Counted from the stretch's first letter, positions 22,308 through 34,978 are shown. The stretch is DNA of 64,000 nt from Isoetes taiwanensis (GCA_021234155.1 JAJEKV010000016.1:18220698-18284697), one strand, 5' to 3'. The notes: a model not told the origin generated them from the letters alone. A program made the numbers and translations.

Positions 22308-24340
22308 ATGTCTGGGAAAATACAGCCGTCAAATCGGATGGGACAGCCCTTGGGAGATATGCAGGCAGAGCCAGTATTGGGGGAAAAAGAAAAAGAAATA
22401 ATAGGGTCAGGAAGGAATAGTGTGGAAGTGAATAATGCCAAGTTCGAAGAATTGAAATATTTGGCCCGTACTCTGAGTGAAAAGGGATTTAGGCAAATCA
22501 AAGAGATTACTGCTGATTTGGCTGCGTTGGAGAAGGAAGAGAAGGTGAAAGACTTCGTTGCCTTTGGAGACTTTCTTACTCCGTTATCAGACATGGTGAA
22601 CACGAGGCATTCTTCTGGAGTTGGTACCTTGCAGCGACAGAAGGAAGCCGTCAACCAAATCCTGGAGTATGCTAACCAGATCCAGGAGGACGTAAGGAAG
22701 GAGCTGATAACTGAAAAATTCTCGGCATTTACTGATAAGCCTCTCAGGAATGCAGCCGTAGAAACTAAGCTTAAATTTCTTAAATCTCGGGGTCTCATAG
22801 GATGTGTCCGGCATGAGGGGGTTCGATTACAGTATATAAAAGGGGAGCTTGAGAGGATGGAGCATGGGGTAGTAATCAATAGTATATACTGGATAGAATT
22901 CCTATTCTTCATGGTTGAATGTGGAAATAACCAGACCCTGAGCCTTCTCCTTAAACAGGGTACCATCTCCAAAGCCAACACACAATTCTTTTTTCAGAAA
23001 TGGTACCCTTCATTTGACCCTCAAAATTTCTCTGAGCTATATCATCCGGCTTGGACTTCTCTATAAGGCCTTAATCCTATGTACTGGAACGAGCAATCTC
23101 TGATTACTCTCTTCCAACATACTGGAAATGTGATAAGTTGGGAGGTCTCACAGGATAAAGCCCCCAGAGTTTGGGCACAGATAGATTTGCTCAAACCAAT
23201 TCCGGGAGAGATCAAGTTTGTGGATTACTTTGGCAACCCCAAGATTCTGAAACTTGCATGGCAGGGATTTCCCCAGCCTTGCCAAACATGTGGTATTAGG
23301 CTGCATGGGGGAAGAGTTTGCAAGGGAGAGGGCGGAGTCAAGGAAAGTCCACATAGACAACACTCAGGGAATCTACAGAATACGGAAAACAGGGTGAAGG
23401 TGCTTGGATTACACCAAATAAAGGCAAGCAGGAAAGGCAGAGACAAAATAAAAATGGCAGTGAAAAAAGGAAAAGAAGAAGACAGAAAATCAGGGAAGAG
23501 AAGGAAAGAGAAAAAACAAGGATGGAACTTGGAAAGAGTCTGGAGAAGAAATCGAGGACAGAGTGGAAGAAAAAAGTCCAATTTTTGGAAGACTCAGCCA
23601 AAGTCAAAGTTCTCTACAATCCCGATTCGAAAGGGAAAGGTGTCTCTGATGGAAGCGGACCCCAAGATACCTCTGAGGTAGTTAGGTCCATAGCCTTAAC
23701 TATAAGGGAACCAGATTCCCATGATAAAATTCACTCTTCCTCGGATTCATCGGGAGGTAAAGATGGTAAGGGACCCAGTTCTCCTAAGTTCTTCCCTCTG
23801 GTGACACAAGACACGGATTCACCCCTACCAATCATGGAACTCTTTCCTAGGAAAGACCCGGGACAGGTAGTGGTGCCAAACCAGCCCATTCCTGGAAAGG
23901 ATGAGGAATTAGTTGAGAACACACATAATGGTGAATCGATATCAGTACCTCCTCCTGAAACTATCTGGGAAGGGGATAATGCTCTGTCTGTCAGAGATGT
24001 CTCTAAACAGAATGACTTATTGGCTAGAGAATCTAGTGAACAGCAGGGATCTCTCCAAAAAATGATAACAGGGGTAGACTCCCCTGCAGCAGAAGGATAT
24101 GAGGCACTATCTGGTAGGGAGGGGGATATATTCAAGACCCCAGCTGCTCAGCTTAGAGAATTAAAGGATCCCTCATCTGCTCTATCAGGTAAATTCTGGG
24201 ATGATGAAGATGGAAGTGATGGAGAGAAAGAGTTCAATGAGCAATCCTTTGTAACCCCACTTCCTCAAATCAAGAAGAGACAGAAAAAAGGTCTATACTC
24301 CAAGAGAACATGGGCCTGTCACTCGAAGCTCCATAGTTAA
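22308..24340 (+). pseudogene. L1 ORF1 (nucleic-acid binding protein), broken
   Basis: The first ATG in the open frame is at 22308. The frame runs to a stop at 23064-23066, just after ELYHPAWTSL. It continues in the same frame as GLNPMYWNEQSLITLFQHTG, so this is a single nonsense codon inside a DUF4283-like domain. A zinc knuckle CQTCGIRLHGGRVC (CX2CX4HX4C) lies at 23282-23323. A frame shift between about 23330 and 23520 leads into an acidic, serine-rich C-terminal part ending at 24340. In plant L1 elements ORF1 binds element RNA in the particle that delivers ORF2. The last codon is TAA, directly followed by the ORF2 ATG in the same frame. Confidence 0.85.
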
Positions 24341-27300
24341 ATGAAGATAGTTTCCTGGAATATGAGAGGCATCAAGGGTCCCCTGAAGAGGAAAAGGGCT
24401 CTGATTGCTCTCAAAGAATTAAAAGCAGATATAGTGTTGCTTCAGGAACATAGGCTTCCTGTCTTTGAAGCCTCAAATTTGGGAAATTGGATTTTTCCTA
24501 ATGGTGAGTCTATTTGGGCTCCTGCTGATGGTATCAAAGGAGGCATCTGTATTGCTTGGAATGGACTGAAGAAAGTTGGTTCCTTTTCTCATCCTTCTGG
24601 GAGGTGGCAGGTTGTATTTTTGGAATTGGAAAAAGAGCAAATGGGCATCATAAATGTCTATGCATCTACCTCACCTGAAGAAAGAGAAGAACAATGGAAA
24701 AGTATGTCAGACTGGTTACAGGGGCAGAACATTAGCAATTGGGTTCTAAGTGGTGACTTCAACAACACTCCTTCTTGGGATCAGAAAGCATGCAAGAAGA
24801 TTAATATGTCAAAAGGGGAAAGATACCAGTGGGACAAACTAATCCATAGTTTCCTTTACCATGCCCCATCCTCTTCCAATGCTTATTCTTGGTGTAACAA
24901 AAGGAAAGGAGCAGACAGAGTATATTGCCTATTGGATAGGTATTACACCAACATATCTACAATGGATCGTTGGGATAACCTGACTATAATTAATGATTGT
25001 AGCAACTCCATTTCGGATCATTATCCACAGATTTTGGACACGGGTCTTCTCCCTCAAAATAGGCTGACTGATACCCCATTTAAATTCAATGTTAGCCTTC
25101 TAAATAACAAAACCTTCTGTGAAGATTTCACTAGGTTCTATTCTTCTCTAGCGACCATCAATGCAAGTGGATCAATGAAAGAATTCATATGCAGATGTAA
25201 ACAGGTCAAGAATTGGGTTAAGCAGTGGGGCAGGGAGTGGAGTAAGAAAAAAAGACAGGAAAAGAATGAGATATACATGGAGATGAAAGTTGTTAGACAA
25301 AATCTCTTCACAGATAAGGACAACTTGCTACTACAGCAGAGAGAGGAAATTCCTAAAAGAAAGGTAAAATTGATTGAGGAATATGAGGCGAAGAGTCTGG
25401 CAATTAAAAACAGGAGTTTGTACATCAATCACATGGATGACTGCAACTCTAGATTCTTTTTTAGAGCTGCCAAAAGCAGGCTAATGAACAGTGGGATTGT
25501 TTCTGTGAAGGATGATAATCAACAGGATATATCTAAACAGGAGGACATTCAGGATTTGTTTTTTAACAAGTACAAAGATCTATTTGCTGCCAGGCAAACA
25601 GATAATGACAAAATGCAGGAATTCTTTTATTATCTTGGTCCCAGAGATCAAAGCATAGATGATAGTCATCTAGCAGTGCCAATGGAGGATGAGATCTTGA
25701 AAACCATTAAGAGTATGGCTCATGGCAAAAGCCCTGGGCCTGATGGATTACCTCCTGAATTCTATGAGCAATTCTGGGCCTTAATTGGCAAGGATCTCAC
25801 GTTGTTCATTCAAGGTGCATGGCAGGCAGAGAAGCTACATCCAGCTATCAATGCTGGGCTAATTGCCTTAGTTCCCAAGGTAGATAAACCTGCTACCTTT
25901 TCGGACTGGAGACCAATTTCGTTGACAAATGTTACATATAAAATTGTGGCCAAGATATTTGCTAACAGACTCAAAAAAGTCCTACAGGACAAGATAAGTA
26001 ATGTTCAATCAGGTTTTCTTCCTGGGAGAAGTATTGTCGATAACTTCATTGGGGCTTATGAAGGTCTTCACTGGAATAGATATACCAATCAGGGATGTGT
26101 ACTTCTTAAACTTGATTTTAGAAGAGCTTATGACACTATTGATTGGAACTTTCTCAATAAGGCCATGATCCAACTTGGATTTTCTAAAGAAGTCTTAAAC
26201 AAGGTAACAGGTTTTAATGCTACAGGATGCTCAGTAGTGTTAGTAAATGGTTCTCCTTCCTCTTTCTTCAAGTGTAAAAGAGGGGTTAGACAGGGTTGCC
26301 CACTGGCCCCTTACCTTTTCCTTATTGTAGCTGAGATGGTCACAATGGTTATTCTGAAAATGCAGCAAAATGGTAGAATCAGCTGCCTCAATTTACCTGT
26401 GGCAAGCTATGGATTTGTTTGGGAAAGCATCAGGGGTTCTTTTAAACAAAGACAAATGTGCAATTGTTTCTGATAGTTCAGAAAGCTTTATTCAAGGAAT
26501 TAAAGTTTGTGGACACCATTCTGCAACAAAGTTATTGGGTTTGCCTCTAGCATTAAACATGAGTCTCCATGGATTGTGCGAACACATTGTTGCTAAAATA
26601 AAGAGGAAACTGCAGGTGTATCCCAAAACTCTATCTTAGAGATTATTAATAGTGTTATTGCTAGTTCACATGTCTTCTTTTCATCAGCTATAATAGCAGA
26701 TAAGAAGTCTTATCAAGAGTTGGAAATTATCATGAAGGAGTTCATTTGGCAGGGCTCACATATGGTTGGATGGCAGCACCTAACCTTACCAAAGAAAAAA
26801 GGAGGATTAGGATGTAAAGATCTATTTCTTCAAGCACAGACCCTTGCTGCAAAACTGGTTTGGAGAACAATAACTTCCCAATCGAAATCTCTTGCCTTAC
26901 TCCTGACAAATTTCTGGCTTAGTAAAACATCTTTGGTTGGTAGCCCTTCCACTCCCCATCATCTCCCAGATGCTGTTTTCTATCAGCTTGATCCATGTTC
27001 AGGTACATCTCCAATCATGAGAAGGATTATACAAGCTTGGAACAGAGTCTCTGTTTGCTTCAAAGCTCACCCCATAAATAAAGTTTCAGATGACTTCAAT
27101 TTTTTCTGGCACCAGGGTCTAACAGATGAGAATGATGGATGTTTAGCCTTGAAACATCCCAGAAAATACAAGGAGTGGAAACTCAGAGGGTTATGCACAA
27201 TTGGCAGTATGTCAAATGGGGCAGATTGGAAAACCTGGCAGGAAGTCTTCAGTTTGGTAAGGGATTCTGTTTGTAACAGGAATATTTACAATACCTTGAC

Positions 27301-28342
27301 TCAACATTCTAAAAGAGCAGGAGGTGAGGCAGAAGAATTTAATTGGACTCTCGATGACAAAGGCTATAATGTAGCCAAGATATACTCCCTCCGGCTGAAT
27401 TCTTAAGAGACAAAAGTCTCCAGGCAATGGGGTTGCTCGGAATCCGATGCCATTCGTGTCATTCGGAAAGGTTGGAAGATACAAAGTGCCAGGAAAACCA
27501 TTTTGTTCAGATGGCTTCTTTTGAACAAAAGTCTGAAATCTAATGCATATCGAGCCAAATTCAACAACCAAATTTCAGATAGGTGTCCTCTAGATTGTGG
27601 CCAAGCTGAATCCTCAACCCATATTTTTATCTGCCCATGGCTTGCTCCATTCTGGAACTGGATTCGCACAGTTATTGGGTTTATCCCATCAAGTGAGCCA
27701 GAATTGTTTGCCTTCCTCTCCTCTGGTTCCTCCTTTTTGTGTACAGTCAGGACTTTATGTCTTTGGACAATTTGGAAACATAGGAATGGAGTGGCCATTA
27801 ATCATTCTGCTCCGGATTTGAATTTCCTCAAAACTACTCTTCAACTGGAGTTGGCCGATACAGCCATGGCACATAGATTGCTTATAGGGGCTCTAATTAT
27901 GACAGAAATTGGGATGTCTTGGGCTCCTATCAGGGATTTGATTCTTTCTTTTCTTTATATTTTAACAAGCTTTCTGATGTGGCTGACAGAATACCTGGCC
28001 AAGAAGCACCATGAAGGCGGGCATAACAGGAAGGTCCCGGAAGGAACGAAACCTTTATCCCACCAGGAAGTTCTTGAAGCTTTCTTATGGGTAAAGACAG
28101 AAATTATCATGGTTAAGACTTTGAAGCGGGTTTTAGATAATAAGGACATTTGGCAGTTCAAACATGAACTCAAGAGTTATTTCGAGCAGAAGCTTGGCAT
28201 CTGTGAATCATGCAGGGATTCGTGGATCCTCCATATTCTGGATTCTTCAGCATACGGAGCCGTGGAACTAGATTATCTGCTTTTCAAGTACATGGATCAG
28301 GCTTTCGCCATCATTACTCTAGATGGTGTGATGGATGATTGA
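24341..28342 (+). pseudogene. L1 ORF2 (endonuclease, RT, zinc finger), broken
   Basis: The frame 24341-26473 begins MKIVSWNMRGIKGP. The APE-type endonuclease shows SWNMRG, LLQEHRL, LSGDFNN and ISDHYPQ. The RT domain shows GKSPGPDGLPPEFYEQFW, WRPISLTNVTYKIVAKI, SGFLPGRSIVDN, LLKLDFRRAYDTIDW and GVRQGCPLAPYLFLIVAE. After QNGRI the text jumps to AMDLFGKASGVLLNKDKC, so about 40-50 residues including the catalytic YADD/FADD box are missing, along with a frame change near 26375. Later pieces are in separate frames (26370-26639, 26720-27406, 27503-28342). The last contains a zf-RVT-like finger (RCPLDCGQAESSTHIFIC). Total length fits plant L1 ORF2 (about 1300 residues). Confidence 0.9.
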
Positions 28343-28661
28343 GGAGGCAGCTGATATGAACTCTGATCGACTCTGGACCTTAATGTTTTTTGTTATAGTT
28401 ATATTTTCAGCTTCTCTATGCTCTAAACTCTTAAAACAGTGTTCTAATTTTTGGAATATTTCCTCCTTTGGAGAGCCTGGCCAATTTTGACTAAGTCATG
28501 GCCTATATAGCAGGGTCTCCCCTGCTCTTTTGTATTACTATGTTTTATCATGTAATATAATACTACTGCCGTTTCTTCAAAAAAAAAAAACAAAAAAAAA
28601 ACCATAAAAAATAGTACAAAAATACAAAAGCAACCCCCTGTTATTATGCTAGATATTTATT

Positions 28662-29705
28662 GTAAGCTCCTATACAACAACAATTGTATTGGTACAAGGG
28701 AAACGAATTCACACTGGTGCATCGTTTGTTAGTGATGCTCTTAAGGACATGTTTCAGTGTCCACTATGATCATGCTTTGTCAATTTTGCAACTTTGCATT
28801 ATTCCAAGCAACGAAGACATCTTATCTTCCTGTTAGATCTCAAATGTTAACATTTGTGTACTAGCGGAGATTAATAATTCGCCATTTATGACTCTACAAA
28901 ATTTATCAGTTGAACACATGAACTTGGAGCTTAAGGAAGCTTTGCAGAACAAATCTTCTAGTCTATTGCACGCATATTATGAGTATCAAGTTGCTTACTT
29001 TAGGCTACAAAACACCATTGGATTCATCTTTACATTGGCAAGTGGAGCTGTAATTAGAGAGGCACAAAGAAGAAATGGGTTCTATTGTTGACCATTAAAG
29101 CCAGGAGGCATTCTAGTTCATTTAGATAGCCAAGCACTTGGAGCGGCTAAAAAATTCAAATGTACATAGATCTTTAGTATCATTTTACTGAAGTGTTGTG
29201 TCTTGGTGTTTGTTCTAGTAATAATACACTAGTTCTAGCAACTACAGGTCTCGAGTTTGAGATCACCCAGAATTGCGCTCTGAACTGTTGGGCGTCGTAT
29301 CCCACAGATGCAATGTGGCGACGTGATGTTAAAACAACTATCCGTCTACCTAAGCTAAGGCACAAGGAGAGGGTAATTCTAACATAATAATTTGCCACAC
29401 ACCTACCCCCCTTTGCATTTTCCATAATGGTGCGTAACAGTTCATTAGATTATTTGCTAGCGGCGTGGTGTTAAAACAACTATCCGTCTACCTAAGCTAA
29501 GGCACAAGGAGAGGGTAATTCTAACATAATAATTTGCCACTCACCTACCCCCATTTGCATTTGCCCTAATGGTGCATTCTAATTCATTAAATTATTTGCT
29601 ATGCTTCTATGATTTAGCAGGACCTATACGAATAACAAGCACCTTATGGATTCAATTTTCAACTTTCTTATAAACTCATAGTTCAATTGCTCATAATACA
29701 AATAC
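28662..29705 (+). repeat. Dispersed repeat R2, copy 2
   Basis: Longer relative of 15961-16625. It starts about 60 bp after the L1 poly(A) tail, so the L1 may have inserted next to it. It contains an extra 65 bp (TCAAGTTGCTTACTTTAGGC region) and a stretch near 29200-29320 absent in copy 1. No recognisable protein is encoded. Confidence 0.7.
29318..29602 (+). repeat. 142-bp tandem duplication inside R2 copy 2
   Basis: TTAAAACAACTATCCGTCTA starts at 29329 and again at 29471. The two units are nearly identical through TAATTTGCCAC and CATAATGGTGC / CCTAATGGTGC. Confidence 0.9.
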
Positions 29706-29978
29706 TAGTGTGTTGCCCCTAGACGAAATGCCCAGGCGCAAAATCAAATATGTTCTCTGCTGAAATTGTTATGCTAAAATCGTTTGTGGTACAACCACTC
29801 ATAGTGCAACCGCTCATAGTACAAAGACTTGCATATGTATATGCAAAGTCAAACATGAGCTATATCGAGCAGAAGTGTTCTTACTCGTTATAAATCTATT
29901 TTTGTTTACCTCAATAAGGGAGACTTTAAGACCTACCAAAATATCTCAGAGTTGGAGCCTGAGTAGAGGCATCTACGC

Positions 29979-30600
29979 ATGTTGTTATATATGTGCTATA
30001 GTTTTATAGCAATGACAAAGAATCCCATACTTCATGAAAGGACAAAGCGTGTTGAACTAGAAATGACCGTTATCAGAGATTTGGTTAACAAAAATATTGT
30101 TGAAATGAAGTATGTTAAAATAGATGATCAGGTGGACGATATACTGAGTCAGAAATTAAGTTCAATAGATTGAAAAGTCTGATAAACTGTGCACTCTATA
30201 ATATGAAGGGAGAGTAATGACGGAATAGTCATATTATAGTAGTGCACTGAAGACAACTGGGTGAATAAACAAGGATACAGAGAAAATGAGAATACAGTTG
30301 AAGATTAGGATTAGTTATGAAGTATCAATGGGTTATGTTCAATGGTATAACCTATTAGGTTTTAACTGCAATGGTTGAAACATTATAATCTCGGTTGAAT
30401 GAGATTTAGACATGAATAGATAGCCAAGCAAGGAAACTTGCTATATGGTTTTGGCGCCTAGATTCTTATGAATCGGTGTCGGCCACATTGAAATTTATAA
30501 GAAGAAAAAGTATACAGGAGATTTGTGTGGTCGGATTCAGCAAGGGCGATGAATGCCTGTGCTGCCGAATATTTTTTAATCGTCTATAAGTTTGTTATCT
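29979..30600 (+). pseudogene. Copia RNase H end and LTR relic
   Basis: The frame 30003-30170 reads IAMTKNPILHERTKRVELEM, IRDLVNKNIVEMKYVKIDDQ and VDDILSQKLSS, the C-terminal end of Copia RNase H. After 48 bases a purine-rich tract (GAAGGGAGAG) precedes TGACGGAATAGTC at 30218, which fits a polypurine tract and the start of a 3' LTR. The LTR end was not determined; about 30600 is a guess. Everything upstream of the last 60 codons is lost. Confidence 0.75.
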
Positions 30601-30637
30601 TATATTATAATGTTATTGGGTAAGTATGTCGTCAACC

Positions 30638-30652
30638 AAACCCTAACCCTAA
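30638..30652 (+). promoter_or_regulatory. Telo-box-like AAACCCTAACCCTAA
   Basis: The sequence resembles the telo box seen near transcription starts of plant housekeeping genes and also two degenerate telomere units. It is followed by a short duplication (ACCCTAATCGACATTT twice). With only a dirigent pseudogene downstream, a promoter role is doubtful. Confidence 0.3.
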
Positions 30653-30983
30653 TCGACATTTACCCTAATCGACATTTAGGGCATGCAGTTTCTTTCTAAG
30701 GTCGTCGGGTTGTTTTTGTTGGAGTTTCTTTCTAAGGTCGGGTTAAGCTTTGAAGTGCGCTGCAGATGGCGGTGGTTAAGCGTGTGCGTTCTGTGCCATA
30801 GCTGCCAGAAGCAAGCTTCTTGGATCTTTGAAGCAAGCTTCTTGAATCTTCTGGGATTCTTGCATGATTCTTCTTGCATCTTCCGTGATTCAGATGAGCA
30901 TTAGGTAAGCAAGGCCACACGGATTTGAGCAAAGTAATGCAGACGTTCTTTGGTTGAAATGGATTTTGAAGGCTTGGAAGCAA

Positions 30984-31417
30984 ACGAATCTGCAGTTTTA
31001 CATGCATGATCTGCCCACTAAAACGGGCGTAGTAGTTGCAGCGGCGCCTGGGAGAGCTGCAAACACGGTCGGATTTGGCACTGTTGTGGTGATAGACGAT
31101 GCATTAACAGAGGGGCCATCGCCAAACTCCAAAGCAGTGGGCAGAGCACAGGGCACTTACATGATTAGTCAGTTGGATTCGAACAGAACAGCCTCCTCAT
31201 GACATTTGCCGCAGTGTTTAGCCTGGATTATCCTTTGAAAGGAACTCTTAGCTTCCATGGCGCAGATCGCATGATCCTTAAGCAGCGAGAAATTTCTGTT
31301 GTTGGTGGTACTGAAGATTTTAGATTTGCTCAGGGTTTTGCTGTTATTGAGACCAACCAGCTTCAAGGTATGACTGTTGTTCTCTTCTTCAACGTTACTT
31401 TTAGGCACCATTTATAA
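30984..31417 (+). pseudogene. Dirigent protein, lacking N-terminus and frameshifted
   Basis: The first frame reads FYMHDLPTKTGVVVAA, VGFGTVVVIDDALTEGPSPN and SKAVGRAQGTYMISQLDSN, then runs to a stop at 31200-31202. A second frame from about 31184 continues SLLMTFAAVFSLDYPLKGTL, SFHGADR, REISVVGGTEDFRFAQGFAV and FFNVTF to a stop at 31415-31417. Together these are almost a full dirigent domain (about 150 residues); this family steers stereoselective coupling in lignan and lignin metabolism in the cell wall. No in-frame ATG or signal peptide precedes FYMHD. A net one-base loss (or two-base gain) near 31180 breaks the frame. An ATG just upstream (30959) is in a different frame and stops at once. 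Confidence 0.85.
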
Positions 31418-33672
31418 TGCATATTTAGCTGCAATTGAACTAAAAGAGGCTGCATCATTGATGATATGAGTATGTAGGACATGTTCTATGTTTTCTGATT
31501 CTTATTTAATAATACTTATGTGGGATGCATAATATAGGTATAGGGCAAAAATCTTAATAGTTAAGACTTATAACTCTTCTGAGTTTATGGAAATTCTGGT
31601 TGCCTGAATCCATATACTAATGAGTCATTAGCATTCTTAGGTGGCCCAAATCTTGCAATTTTACCTGATCAAAGATACCAATAAAATTGTGAACCTACAT
31701 TGTGATTATTAGAGCTCATTTTGGGCCTTCTGTTGGGGGTTATAAAAGTGCATCCATAACTTACGATTTTGCTGCCTTCATGCATTTGCCGTTACCAGAT
31801 CTAGGAGTTCAGTTTGAGCATGGATTTTTTTGATGAAGTGGCAGAAAATGTGGAAGCAGTAGAAAATGCTGAAGAGCCTCCCCCTTATACTTGGATCAAG
31901 CGCAGTATCCATCAAGGAAAAGCATTGATCAGTTCATTGCAGTTGCTTTTTAAAGTTAGAACCTTAAAAAAAAAATGGATTTTGAAGGCTTGGCATTTTG
32001 AAGAATAGGGAGCCATGCTGGGAAGTAATTCAAACATAGGCTTAGGCTTTGCCATGCGTTTATGAGTTTGAGGTTGGGTTCTCATATGAATCAAGAAACA
32101 AAATTGATGCCATGACGATTTGTTTGGTTTTTGTGCACATGATGGAGTAAATGCAGCAGAGCTCTTAATTTATAAAACTCAGGCAGAACCACAGGGATGT
32201 ATTAAATGTACTGCAGCATATGCCTGACTTAGTGCTGGTAGTTCAAGTTCTCTGGTATGTCACCAAGCACTCAATCTGACACGAGCTTTGCTTTTTCTTT
32301 TTTTTATGTCGGTTTAGAGGAAATGTAAGAAAACAATGTTAGTGAGCCATTTCATTCATCCCTTTAAGTTAACAGAAAATTTTTGACAGTCTACAAAACA
32401 AGTATTTCTGCAGAATTGTAGATCTGCGCCATGGGGAGCTTCAGATCGTGGTGGGTTATGATGGGCATGGCACTAATAATTTAATGTTGAGATTCCATTA
32501 ACGTTCTTCTATGACATGTCTCCAAAGCCTTAAACAAAAAAACTTAATTTTTCATAAATTCAACATGGGATATATATATTAAGAAAATCCAATAAAAGAC
32601 CATCTTTCATATTTTGCAATGTTACATATTTAATTGGCAAGAGTCACAAACATGTGTCTCATTATTTATTTGCCTTGCCACAAACATGTGTCTCATTATT
32701 TATTTGCGCACACAATTAAAACGTCATTATTTTTAAAGGTAGCTTCAATTAAAGGTGCAAAATACTTTTAGAGGTAGCTATAGATAAAGGAGTAACACAC
32801 AATGAACAAATTGTGTAAGAGCGCATACAATAATGCAATGCCTTCAAAAAGGTTACGTGGTGGTGTTCACAACACATCCATAGCCACAACACACATTGAC
32901 ATAACACAACACATCCATAGCCACAACACACATCCATATTCATGTACAAGCAACAAGACATCATAGCTACGACATATCCACATTCATATATAAGCAACAA
33001 CAGAGAGTGACTTAATGAGATTTTATACACAACATCAACAACTCATAGACATGACCACTTGCAATCTACAGACTCTCAAAATGACCCGATGGCCCGGACT
33101 TGCAATGTACAAGTTTGCAAAATTATTCAATGGCCTAGAAGTTATTGTATGCGAATGAAAAGTTCCAATGGTCTAGAAGTTATTGTAGGCAAATGCACAA
33201 GTTCTAGATTCCCGACACTTACAAGTTCCAAATTATGCCCAGCAACGCTGGGCACCGTTACTAGTTTGTGTTTAAGACTATTGAACACAGTATTATTCAT
33301 AATTATTGTTCATTTGTTCTCATATTAGATTTATCTATTGGACCTTAGAATCCAACAATTTTATGGTCAGAACATTTGCCATTGCATTTGAAGAACAATG
33401 CAGCTCTCTAATTGTCAGATATGGTTAAAATTCATAAGAGCATTTGTTTTAACAAGAGCATGAGCTGCTAACAAACCAAGAAGCACATATAGTACCAAAA
33501 ATAAAAGCATACCCAACTTCCATTTCCCATCCATCGGTTTTTTTCCTCCACATTTGTTGTTCTTATATGCACAAAATGAAACAGTGGATGATATTTAAGA
33601 CCCCGAGATTTCAATAGTAGGAGAAACAAATAAGCAAGGGAGAAAAGGGCGGCAAGGCGAGAGTAAGCCCCA
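31418..33672. other. No recognisable gene; local repeats
   Basis: Only short frames. AAATGGATTTTGAAGGCTTG near 31974 repeats the sequence just before the dirigent fragment (30957). A 29-bp unit (CACAAACATGTGTCTCATTA...) is repeated at about 32645 and 32680. ACAACACATCCATAGCCACA repeats occur near 32870-32935. Confidence 0.5.
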
Positions 33673-33689
33673 TTCTGTTAAGGGAAAAC

Positions 33690-33995
33690 TACCAAAATGC
33701 CCCTATGAGTTTGCATATTTACCAAAATGCCCTTATGAGTTTCAAAATTACCAAAATGCCCCTGGCTCAAATAAATATACTGTATAAAATAAACATACAA
33801 TCAAATTACCAATTTGCCCCTATACATCAAACTTAATTACCAAAATACCCTTATACACCAAACTTAATTACCAAAATGCCCTTACATACCATTTTTTATC
33901 AATTTACACCAAACTTAATTACCAAAATGCCCTATACACCAAACTTAATTATTTACATACCCCTATACACTAAACTGAATTACCAAAATGCCCTT
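33690..33995 (+). repeat. TTACCAAAATGCCC tandem array in the left MULE end
   Basis: About ten imperfect units of roughly 30 bp, each containing ACCAAAATGCCC and often CTATACACCAAACTTAA. Three similar units in opposite orientation lie at 35606-35713. Such arrays are typical of MULE terminal regions. Confidence 0.85.
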
Positions 33996-34084
33996 ACATA
34001 CTAATGTTATGCAATCTACACTTAATACCTCAAGAGTAAAAGTTTGAATACATCAAAGAGATTACATAAGTCACGTTTATCATT

Positions 34085-34760
34085 GAATAGGAGCTCTACA
34101 ACTACGAGCATTGTGTCCCTTCCCGTTACACCTTCCACAATGTTGTTCTCTCTTCTCTACACCTTCTTCTCCTGTGCGTATGCGCTTAGTTTTTGGACGT
34201 CCAGGAGGTCTGCGTGTGAATGGTGGTAACATGCCTCCAATAACATCATCATGTGCTAAATGTTGGAAGTCAAATGTCCAAACCTTTTCCCCAAAAACTT
34301 ACATGTAGCCCAATGTGAAGGGTCAGCAGTGTTCATTATCCAATCAGCCGCACTACTATTTATAGCTCGTATTTCTCCAATGACAGCATCAAAATCCTGA
34401 GCATTAGTTGCATATGCAGCTTTCCACAACATCCCTACTAGCTGAGTGCTTTTGAATGCTTTCCTGAAATTGTATGCTAAATGGCATCACTACCAAACAC
34501 CAACATGACACCATCCACTAAACCCTTCTGCCTGTCTGAAATAAATGTTAGTGCACCTGTGTATTGAAGAGCGTCCTTTAAACTTTGCAAAAACCAACAC
34601 CAGTTATCATCGTTCTCTGCTATCACCACTCCAAATGCAATTGGAAATAAAGCACCTTGTGCATCAATGCCTGTAGCTGTAGCTGTCAGAAGAATACCAA
34701 GATATCTCCCCTTCAATAGAACAATGTGCTTATAAAACAATAGAACATGTACTTACCACT
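34085..34760 (-). pseudogene. MULE transposase C-terminal part
   Basis: The minus strand shows LKGRYLGILLTATATGIDAQ, GALFPIAFGVVIAENDDNWC and WFLQSLKDAL (the MULE transposase core; the acidic AENDDNW segment is typical). Then HLAYNFRKAFKSTQLVGMLW and DWIMNTADPSHWA follow in another frame. Finally RRPPGRPKTKRIRTGEE and a zinc knuckle CGRCNGKGHNARSC (CX2CX4HX4C) lie at about 34090-34215. The N-terminal half is missing or unrecognisable, and the frame is broken near 34470 and 34250. Not functional. Confidence 0.9.
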
Positions 34761-34978
34761 GTTAGGTACCACTTCTCATCCCGCCAGATTGTCCCGCAGA
34801 TATACAACAAGGCTGAAAAAAAGGGAAATAAAGCGTATAAACAGGGCTGAAAGTTCATCATATAATGCAACACTCACTGCATGAATAACTGACAACATTT
34901 TACAACAGAATTTAGAATAAATATTGCAGTTGTTGATCTTACTTTTTCTAAGAACAAAGAACTGTAACTGAATTCTTC

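Larger units (their letters stand above)
22308..28602 (+). mobile_element. L1-type LINE, near full length, inactive
   Basis: ORF1 and ORF2 follow each other in the plus direction, then a 240-base 3' UTR and a poly(A)-like tail at 28579-28602. ORF1 has the plant L1 nucleic-acid binding domain and zinc knuckle. ORF2 has endonuclease, RT and C-terminal zinc finger. Inactivating lesions are a nonsense codon and a shift in ORF1, loss of the RT catalytic box, and shifts in the ORF2 C-terminal part. The true 5' end and target duplication could not be identified. Confidence 0.9.

Noticed and set aside
28579-28602. A target duplication for the L1 element beside its poly(A)
   Set aside because: Flanking A-rich words are low complexity and the 5' end of the element is not known.
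33690-33995. CRISPR-like or satellite array
   Set aside because: The same units occur inverted at the other end of the MULE, so they are terminal repeats of that element.
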